DNA of 64,000 bases, from assembly GCA_047967505.1 (NCBI GenBank), contig CM106541.1. One strand, written 5' to 3'. Numbering within the stretch: the stretch's first letter is position 1; each line of letters begins with the position of its first letter. The position numbers were made by a program, and so were the translations under genes. This document shows, piece by piece, positions 56,743-64,000 of this stretch. The notes below the pieces were generated by a model that saw nothing but the letters and a program-made list of their open reading frames with translations, made no database searches and was not told the DNA's origin. The DNA is from Dipteris shenzhenensis (lineage: Eukaryota > Polypodiophyta > Polypodiopsida > Gleicheniales).

Positions 56743-59700
56743 CTACTTCCTTGCTATCGCTGGTTCCTCACTATCATATCCAGAGCTTTGATCATTTTCA
56801 TCATCTTTCTTGCTCTCATCATACATGATCATCTCTATGTCAGCATCCTCTTCATGTGAGATCGGACCTTTCTTATCAAACTTTATTGTGAGAGAAGCCA
56901 CGTTATCAAGGTATTCCAAGCAAGCAGGGCTCTCAATAATATTTACATTGTGTCCTTTTCTGATAAGAGCTTCAAATAAATGTCCCATTCGACACAATGT
57001 GACTTCCCATCCGGACGGTAGCAAAAATTCCATCATACTAATTAAAAGATCAGCACTTTTTGCTGGCCTTTCATAGTGATTTGCGTTGCGATGGAGGGGA
57101 CTTGGAGCTTCATGCTCTTCCAGCAATAGTTGCAATCTCTTTGCATTCCCTCTTATATTGTTTTGTAAGGAGTGATCATTGTAAGGGCTCTTCATGCACA
57201 AGAAAAAGGTTTCTAGACTCTGTATCTTGAGACCGCATTCTCTCTTGTCCCCTTTTCTTGAGTATATACCATTGTAAATCTTAAGCTCATTGCCATATTT
57301 TTTTTCTAGGGTAGCAGACATTTGTTCCTTGTCATCTTTATCAGCAAATATGACTATGTTACATTGTCCCACTCTACCAATGGTGGTATGTAATATTCTG
57401 TCAAGGAGTTGACGAATGTCATCCAGTGATATTTCATAGACAAAGAAAAGCTGAGGTCTCTCCCAAGCAGTGTCGTCGGACAAAAAATCATTCAATGAAA
57501 CTCCCTTGCACTCAACACTCTTTCCAAACTCTGAAATGATTTCATGTATGAAAAAAAAGCCCTTGTTCAAAGTTTTTTCTTTTCTGAGAGTGTGCTTATT
57601 GATGACTTTTTGTGCATATGCATACACATTTTCCGGAATGTCACTTCTTATAGAAGGAGTAATTTCAGATCCATCATCTTCTACCTTCACCCATTTATGC
57701 GCCCAAGCCTTCTGTTTAGCTGACGGTAAAGCTGATGCCATTTGCCTCACAATGTTATGATCAATTTTACATTGGATAATTGGAATATTTTTTTCTGCCA
57801 ATAAATATTCAATTGCACTCTTTACTGCATCACGCTTGACCTTTGGATGATGCAATCTTCCATGCAATGATCTTTATCCTTTTTGCCAAAAAACCATTCT
57901 TTGGACATTGATTTCTCTGCAGCAAGACTTGCGTATTTGTCTAGTAAGTTTCTTAAAGGCCTCCACATCCGAGCTGTCATCTCTTTTTTCTCAATCTTCT
58001 TTGCCTTCTCTTTAATCAATGATGGAGCCTCATATCTGACATCTCCTTTCTCACATGCAAGACACACGTCTTTGATCTGATGAAAAACTTCATCACTATG
58101 GAAAAGTATGCTTGTGTAGTCTTGATACCTGTCCCTTACTGTCTTAAAGCTTGTAATCACCTCTGCTCTTTCCTGCTTTCCCCTTTGTACAATGGCACTC
58201 AAGCATGTGTAGAAGTCAACAAGATTATCCGCTTCCACTTTAGTTGCAGTTCTTTTGAGAGTGGTCAAAGGAGAATTAAAAGTTTTCCATATGGTCCTAG
58301 CTTTGTGAGCAACATCTCTGAAGTGGAGGTGATTTTTTGTTGTGCATAAATGTCATGATTAAGTCTTTCCGACTCAATCAAATATTTTTTCTCGTTCTTG
58401 AAGATACAAATGCATGCAAAATAGTAGTGAAATTGAGGCACACTCGCGAAGGTTTGATAAGTAATTTCTCCTTTCTTGTATGCATCTCTAGAGCGCTCAT
58501 TACAAGCATAGGCATAGTGCTGACCATCTATTGCCTCAAATGTACAATGAGCTAAGAAATTTCTCTTGGCATCCCTTATATGTCGTTCTGGATCATTCAC
58601 TGAACTCTGTCCTTCTTGAAGTGAGGGAACTTGTTTTCTGAGGAACTTAGTGAATTGCATCTCAAAATCTATAGGCTGAGAGAAATTGATGGATTAACTA
58701 TAATCTCCCATGACTGGCCAAAATGTTCTTGGACGGAGTACCAAATTAGAAACAACTGGTTTTTTTCCATCAATCAAAGCTTGAAAAATCTTTTTAGCAT
58801 AGGCTGTATCTAAGGTCCTGCTGTTGGTGAAGACACTTGCTTTGACCACTGTTGAAGCATGTATAACTTGAGTCTTCTAGCCCTATATATCCTGGATCCT
58901 CATCTGTCACAGCCTCATTCAAGCGAAGATTTAGGTTCTTCATTGATAACATTTCTGCTTCTAGATCTGACTCCATTTCAAGACCCTCCGCATCCTCTTC
59001 ATGTTCTTTCTCTTCTCTTCTTTGCCCTTTTTTTGTATATGAACGACCTCTTTTTCCAGTTATAGGACTTGGAACTGTAGCTCGTGAAGTACTTGCCTTT
59101 TGCATTTGACGTCGAGGTTTATTTTGTAGGGGCTCAATGTGAACTGCTTTAGATCGCCCTACTTCTTCTTCTATTGCCTCAACTTCAGGTATACTTAAGG
59201 GCTTCACTTGTTCTGTTATTCCATCAACTTCATGAGTTACACCATCTAAGTGAGTAATACCATGAACAAGAGATGTGTGTGCATGTCCTGTCTTATCTGA
59301 TGCATGTCGTGTCTCACTCAATTCAATTTTTGTCTGAGATGCATGTGCATGTCCGGTCTCCACCAATTCAATTCCTGTCTCAGGTGTAGATCCCTTGTAA
59401 GCATCCACATGTACAAGACCCTCATCCATTGCTACAATGTGTTCTGTCTCATCCACTCCACTTCCTCTCTCATTTGTATTACCATGAACCAGGTCTACAT
59501 GGCGTGTCTCATCACTTCCTTTCTCATGTGTGGATTCTTGCACCTTAGGTCCCTCCAATGAAGTTGAACCTTGTTCGATGACACCCTGAAAGTATTCAAG
59601 GATAATCTTTGACTGCATTTTTCTTGCTTCCTCAATGGGAAATTCCTCCCACACATGTTGAAGGATCTCTAATGCAGGAACCAATTCAGGAAATCTAGGT

Positions 59701-60029
59701 GCTTTTGGCGACGGCATCACAAAGTGCATTGCATCTTTCTTAGAAAGAAGAAACGATCTGTTGCTCATTCTTGACTTTGTGTAAATCATCATTGTACTAC
59801 TATCTTTTTCAATTTTTATTCCTACTAAGGTGCCCCCTTGAATCAAATTGCTCTTTGAGAAAGATACATTTGATGCCCACTCATCTTTCTCCAACTCTCT
59901 CTTTGTCATCACTAGAATGAGATTTCCTTTACTTAAGACCAAGGACCATTCTTTCTTTGTTGTGTCAACAACTGTCCAGTTTGTGAAGTCCTTTGGGGCA
60001 TAAATTCTTCCATTGTATTTCAGTGTCAT
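56743..60029 (-). pseudogene. partner gene of element B
   Basis: ATG at 60029 (MTLKYNGRIYAPKDF). The first frame (to 58794) has an N-terminal part alignable with partner A, then a Ser/Thr/His-rich low-complexity region with repeated SETGHA-like motifs and a basic patch. Homology to partner A continues in three further frames: 58660-58300 (CTFEAIDGQH, CICIFKNEKKYLIESERL), 58268-57870 (RYQDYTSILFHSDEVF, WFFGKKDKDH) and 57867-56743 (VIFADKDDKEQM, ERPAKSADLLISMMEFL, GWEVTLCRMGHL, NVNIIESP). Frame changes near 58270 and 57865 fall inside conserved blocks, so they are mutations and the gene is damaged. The last part again follows the order of an N4/N6-methyltransferase fold without its DPPW or FxGxG motifs. 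No function is assigned. Confidence 0.6.
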
Positions 60030-60044
60030 ACCATTGACAAATGC

Positions 60045-60290
60045 TTGCCTCAAGTAGAAGCATTACAGTCTACACTTGAATTAGAGACTCAATGCATTCT
60101 TCCTACACAAGAAGTGGAGACTCAATGTGCATCGACAACATCACATCTTGTAAAGGAGGAAGAGATTAAGTCTATCCCGATTGCACCAGAAGTAGAATCT
60201 CAATGTACACCATCCACACAAGTAGAGACTCAATGTACTCTTAGAGAATCACAGCCTCAAGAGGACTCATCAGACTCTATTCAGTTGTAA
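60045..60290 (+). CDS. repeat-rich ORF, possible displaced partner-gene tail
   Basis: About 80 residues with repeated ETQC motifs (LETQCILPTQEVETQCA, VESQCTPSTQVETQC), ending SSDSIQL. It lies back to back with the start of partner gene B. Its repeat style resembles the EQPTSQ tail of partner A, so it may be the original C-terminal end of a plus-strand partner gene separated by an inversion. Alternatively it is a chance ORF. Confidence 0.3.
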   Translation: MPQVEALQSTLELETQCILPTQEVETQCASTTSHLVKEEEIKSIPIAPEVESQCTPSTQVETQCTLRESQPQEDSSDSIQL

Positions 60291-60578
60291 AACATGTAGA
60301 AAGAAACATGAGTCCTTGAAGATTTTTATCTTGTTTGTATTGATTAATGATAGTGTTTTTTAAACTTATGTTAAATGTTGCAATACATTAGGATATTTTA
60401 AACTTACTCCTCTCCACACTTCTTCCACTTTACTCTTCTTACCTTACTCCTCTCCTCAAGCTTGCTTCTTCCATCTTGCCCGCAGCCTTACCTCCTCTTC
60501 TCAAGCATACTCCTTTCATCTTGCCTTACCTCCTCTAGTTACCTTCCTCACTCTTGTTACCTTCCTCCTCTCGTTTTT

Positions 60579-60971
60579 ATGGATCTTTTTAAGGTAATCG
60601 ATTCTATCGAGCAAGCCATTAGCAACATCAAAGAATGGATTGCTGAGAACCAAGGAAAGAGAGAGGAGAGAAAGCAAAATCCAGCTCCATTAACCCAATA
60701 CGAGAAGGATGACTTTGCTTGTCAGAAGGGCTTAGAGAAGGAAAAGGAAAGAAAAATAAGTATGGCTACTACTGAAATAGATAAATTGCAGTCATATAGG
60801 AGAGAGTTGATAGAATTTCAAAGTGAGATATCTTCGCGTGTGGCTCGTTATGGAAGATTTTCCCCGAGGAAGCGCAAGCCATTCGGAATAAACAAAGTGT
60901 TATGCAAGAGAAAATTCATCAATCCTTACATCTCTTCTATAATTTTAACTACATCGATGAGGATGAGATGA
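60579..60971 (+). CDS. small coiled-coil-like ORF in element B
   Basis: ATG at 60579 (MDLFKVIDSIEQAISNIKEW) opens a 130-residue charged protein with long helical stretches (EKDDFACQKGLEKEKERK, TTEIDKLQSYRRELIEF) and a basic end (FSPRKRKPFG). No domain is recognised. It is near the right end of element B. The sequence looks protein-like in composition, but there is no homologue in element A to support it. Confidence 0.4.
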   Translation: MDLFKVIDSIEQAISNIKEWIAENQGKREERKQNPAPLTQYEKDDFACQKGLEKEKERKISMATTEIDKLQSYRRELIEFQSEISSRVARYGRFSPRKRKPFGINKVLCKRKFINPYISSIILTTSMRMR

Positions 60972-61009
60972 GCTCATGGGTTGAATTTAGGCTAAAGACT
61001 TGAAAATAG

Positions 61010-61370
61010 AAAATTCATCAAATTGAATGGCTGTAGTCTTGAAAATAAATTTGCCTTCCAGTGAGAGTCTTATTGTAACTTTTGGTGTAATTTGCCTTCC
61101 AATGAGAGTCTTATTGTAACTTTTGGTGTTTTTCAACATCTAAATTATAAATATTGTGAAAGTTTGCTACTTCCACTTGTAACTTTTGAAAGTGTTTCAA
61201 TAAACACTATTATAAATATGAAGAGAGTTTACAATTATTGAACCACTCTTTTTTGTGTAACTTATCTCAGGCTTAACTTTTGAAGGTGTTTATTAACACC
61301 ATTAAATATTAAGAGAGTTTACAACAACCGAATCTTATTTTTTCATGTAACTTATCTAGGCTGCGTTAAA
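61010..61370. repeat. right subterminal repeats of element B
   Basis: Direct duplications: GAGAGTCTTATTGTAACTTT (61062 and 61101 approximately), and a longer unit with GTGTTTCAATAAACAC or GGTGTTTATTAACACC followed by AAGAGAGTTTACAA (about 61190-61270 and 61282-61365). The short palindromes GTGTTT...AAACAC parallel the subterminal palindromes of element A. Confidence 0.7.
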
Positions 61371-61520
61371 TTTTATAATTTTAGTTTCATGTTCTTAAAA
61401 AATATATAAAAAAATGCTTGTTTTTATGTTTTTATATGTGCTTTGAAGATTGGGTTTTTCTTAAATTTTATCTGAAAACTAGTCCAAAAGTATATGTAAA
61501 AATGAATTTGTACATTGACA

Positions 61521-61546
61521 AGTCCAAAATTAATGAAATAAGTGTT
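61521..61546 (-). repeat. right terminal inverted repeat of element B
   Basis: Perfect inverse of 46669-46694, followed by GTTC at 61547-61550. The sequence just inside (GGACTTGT when read inward) matches the left, partner-side end of element A. Confidence 0.9.
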
Positions 61547-61550
61547 GTTC

Positions 61551-62888
61551 TTATAATATTGAAGGCCTTCCCATAGTTTCTCCTGCAATATGACCATCTT
61601 TTGAATGACACTCTCCATGAATTTTATGAACCACTTTGTCTTTTATCTCTGCACAGATGGTTAAATATGTACCATGTGATAGTCCAATCAACCTTTGATA
61701 TCATCGATTACATATGTATGGCCTATTAATCATGTGTTTCACTTTTGATTACAGTGTCTTGTGCTCGAGTTCTTATCACTTTGATGAAGAAGACAAGAAA
61801 TCTCTTGAAGAAGATAGTTATGTCTATTAGTCCCTCTCTTACTCCAAATGCTGATGCACATGGCTTCACAATCATCTTTTGCAACTTTTATTTGCAAAGT
61901 TTCTTGCAACAAATGCCCATAATATTCCTTTCTATATTCTCCTTAGATAACATTACATGTCTGTTGGGTTCTGGAATTGGTGCCATGTAGGTTCTTCTCA
62001 CCTCTTGACACTCACATACTTTATTTTTGTGAATAGTTTCTTGTGCTTTTGAGTTGTCGGTCCATTATCTAGCATTGAGTCTATTTCTCTTGAATCTTCA
62101 TCTCTAAAAATAAAATGCAAAGTGCCCTTGGGAATTATTTGATGTCACTTTATAATATCTTGGAATTGGTAATCTAGTAGACAACTTGATCTCATTAAAG
62201 TCAACCGGTTGCCAATGCCTCTTGAATTTTGTGGTTGAGCTATTTCTCCTTCACAGTTAGATGTTCTGCCATCTATATGATCCATGCTAGTAAGTAAATT
62301 AGGACCATCACAAGTCTTAGATGTTCTGTCATCTCTACCCTCCATTCCAAATACAACATCATGACCATGATCATTAATATTAGTAATTCCAATGAGCATG
62401 TTTGAGTCACTTGCAACACAAGACAAGTCATCTATACCCATGAGTATGTTTGAGTTTCTTGCAATACAATACAAGTCTTCTATACGAGTGGGCATGTTTG
62501 GATCACTTGCAACACCAGACAAGTCTTCTATACTAGTGAGCATGTTTGAGTCACTTGCAACACAAGACAAGTCTTCTATACTAGTGAGCATGTTTGAGTC
62601 AATTGCAACACAAGACACATCTTCTATACCAATGAGAATGTTTGGGTCACTTGCAACACAAGCAACCTCTTCTCCATCAACATAACTTATGCTGATATGC
62701 TCAACACCTGTGAGCATCCCACTATGGTAGTCTTCAAAGCTACTATTTCTTGATTTGGAGCCCACTCGTGTAGTTTTTTTCTTCTCATAATACTTTCTTG
62801 TGTCTTCCATCACATTGAAGGGAATTATCTTACAAAAACTTGATTTCAAGAAAGCTAACACCCATTTGATAGTATTATTAACTTGCAT
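61551..62888 (-). pseudogene. fragment of an A-type transposase gene
   Basis: Read leftward, it starts in the middle of the N-terminal region (KWVLAFLKSSF, FNVMEDTRKYY; A has KWGLAFLKSSLPK, FNVMEDTTEYY). It continues through five or more LTSIEDLSCVASDSN repeats (62700-62390) and after several stops reaches GLSHGTYW-like sequence near 61690-61650. The catalytic core is absent. It is sandwiched between the outward end of element B and the left end of another element, so it is an older copy broken by later insertions. Confidence 0.7.
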
Positions 62889-62890
62889 AT

Positions 62891-63075
62891 AACACTTATT
62901 TCATTAATTTTGGACTCATACATCTACAGTTGGACTAATCCTAAAACTCCTTCCCAAATGGAAAGTTTACTTTATGAAAATGTTGTTTGAGAATCAAAAG
63001 TTTAATTTTTGGCATTGTCATTTCCACAATAAATTTCAAAATATCTCTCTATAATGTTGCACTTAATAACAATTT
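62891..63075 (+). mobile_element. left end of a third DUF7869-type element
   Basis: TIR 62891-62916 is identical to the left TIR of element B. It is followed by the same subterminal sequence (CCTTCCCAAATGGAAAGTTT, TCAAAATATCTCTCTATAAT) up to about 63070. ATAT at 62887-62890 would be its target-duplication half. The body lies to the right; either it is truncated near 63075 or it continues past the window. Confidence 0.7.
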
Positions 63076-63469
63076 AAATTAATAATTTAATTAAAAAAAT
63101 AGTTAAATTACATTTACATTAATAAAAGTAATTTAAATGTATGAAAAAATTATATGTATGCATGCATGCATGTATGTATGGCCCATGCATGACATTAATT
63201 TACCATAAGAGGTGTCTAAAATCTTCAAGATATCATAATAGTATTAACAAACACCTTTTGAGAGTTTAAAAACTCTAAAATATGGTAGATATGGAGTCAC
63301 ACACGATGCTACATATGCATGCATGGAATGTAAACGTCCTTGGTTCGGCGATGGAAGGCCATTGATACACATGGTGGGACTACTACACTGCACTTGTCCA
63401 TGTGGCATGGGCATGACCGTAGCACTTTTAGTTGATCCCTGTTAGTGTGGGATTCATGCTACGATGACT

Positions 63470-63594
63470 ATTGATGGAGGAGGAGGGGGAAAGAGAGAAA
63501 GAGAGGGCAGTAAGAAAGAGAGGAAAAGGAAGGGGGAAGGGAAAAAGAGGGGGAAGGGAAGGGAACGGAAGGAGAAAGGGAAGGGAAGAGGAGA

Positions 63595-63629
<35 letters not shown>

Positions 63630-63990
63630 GGGGGGGGAAGGGGAGGTGAGGTGAGGTGAAGCGGAAGGGAAGGGAACGGCAGGGTAAGGAAGGGGGAAGG
63701 GGCGAAGAGGGGGAGGGAGGAAGGAGAGGGGAGGGAAGGGGAATGGGGATGGGGAGGGGAAAGAAAGGGAGAGGGGTGAGGAAGGGAAGGAAAGGGAAAG
63801 GGGTGAGGAAGGGGGAAGGGGAGGGGAGGGGAGCGGAATGGGGAGGGGCAAGGGAGGGAAAGGGAGGGGTGAGGAAGGCAAGGGGAGTAGGGGAGGGGAG
63901 GGAAGGGGGAAGGGGAGGGGAGGGGGAGGAGGGAGGGGGAGGGGAGGGGTGAGGAAGGGAAAGAGTGGGAAGGGGGCCTCCCTAATGCAT
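63470..63990. repeat. GA/G-rich low-complexity array
   Basis: GGAGGGGAAGGGGAGGG-type purine runs with a (GA)n tract at about 63593-63630. Open frames on both strands are composition artefacts. It may be the start of an internal array of the third element, by analogy with 9015-10900 and 52555-53482, but the link is unproven. Confidence 0.75.
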
Positions 63991-64000
63991 GCTTTGGAGG

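Larger units (their letters stand above)
46669..61546. mobile_element. Element B: 14.9-kb two-gene DNA transposon (DUF7869 type)
   Basis: Perfect 26-bp inverted repeats at 46669-46694 and 61521-61546 start AACACTTATTTC and end TTTTGGACT. The flanking tetranucleotide GTTC is present on both sides (46665-46668 and 61547-61550), a clear 4-bp target duplication. Contents, left to right: a MITE, the transposase gene (-), a 0.95-kb telomere-like array, a 0.9-kb G-rich array, AT-rich DNA, tandemly duplicated exons, the partner gene (-), two plus-strand ORFs and subterminal GGTGTT/AACACC repeats. Sequence just inside each end matches the corresponding end of element A. Unlike in A, the partner gene points the same way as the transposase gene. 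Both genes are damaged, so the copy is probably not autonomous. Confidence 0.9.

Noticed and set aside
61521-62916. A small element bounded by the inverted repeats at 61521 and 62891
   Set aside because: The two repeats face outward from the interval: each is the terminus of a different element. The GTTC duplication pairs 61546 with 46669 instead.
63464-63952. Glu/Arg/Gly-rich ORFs at the window end
   Set aside because: They are translations of GA-rich low-complexity DNA.

Overview
The window reads as nuclear DNA of a land plant. Supporting signs are spliced genes with GT-AG introns, Arabidopsis-type telomere-like repeats (CCCTAAA/TTTAGGG), CACTA (En/Spm) transposons with Tnp2, DUF4218 and DUF4216 regions, a plant LRR receptor-kinase fragment, and a plant bHLH gene of the ZHOUPI/bHLH95 type. 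The abundance of DUF7869-type transposase genes hints at a seed-free plant such as a fern or lycophyte, but that is inference. Only one host gene looks intact: the two-exon bHLH gene at 35599-37027. Nearly everything else is mobile or satellite DNA.

The main discovery is a pair of very large DNA transposons that share one plan. Element A (5417-19292, 13.9 kb) has perfect 27-bp terminal inverted repeats (TIRs) and a candidate 4-bp target duplication TAAA. Element B (46669-61546, 14.9 kb) has perfect 26-bp TIRs and a 4-bp target duplication GTTC. Both TIRs begin AACAC and end with a TTTTGGACT-like block. Each element carries (i) a large gene for a DUF7869-type, RNase H-like transposase with a DUF8039-like N-terminus, and (ii) a second 'partner' gene of unknown function whose C-terminal half weakly resembles a degenerate DNA N4/N6 methyltransferase. 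Between the two genes lies a block of repeats several kilobases long. In both elements this block includes degenerate telomere-like arrays just upstream of the transposase coding exon. In A they fall inside what looks like the first transposase intron (11185-14905). In A the block also holds about 1.9 kb of GC-rich hairpins, a tandem repeat and a 1.3-kb imperfect inverted repeat. All three contain one palindromic core, CCTGTTGC...GCAACAGG.

Layout: 1-3637 (-) a decayed gene with a DDE-like transposase pattern, incomplete at the window start; 3929-5290 (-) a protein kinase gene with intact catalytic motifs; 5417-19292 element A; 19330-20510 a 98-bp satellite; 20900-23570 a broken LRR gene; 26350-27777 the 3' end of another DUF7869 element; 28357-32212 a complete but internally deleted CACTA element (TSD CAA, termini CACAA); 35599-37027 the bHLH gene; 37680-38070 microsatellites; 39243-39476 and 47184-47431 two copies of one MITE; 41718-45410 a second, 3'-truncated CACTA element; 46669-61546 element B; 61551-62888 a fragment of an A-type transposase gene; 62891 onward the left end of a third element; 63470 to the end a GA-rich array.

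No tRNA, rRNA or CRISPR was recognised. Transposase A has one frameshift and one TGA but keeps its catalytic aspartates. Transposase B has three nonsense codons in one otherwise open 1,254-codon frame, and a catalytic-type aspartate is replaced by asparagine. The telomere-like arrays are internal parts of transposons and do not mark a chromosome end. All domain names are recognition by eye and were not searched.
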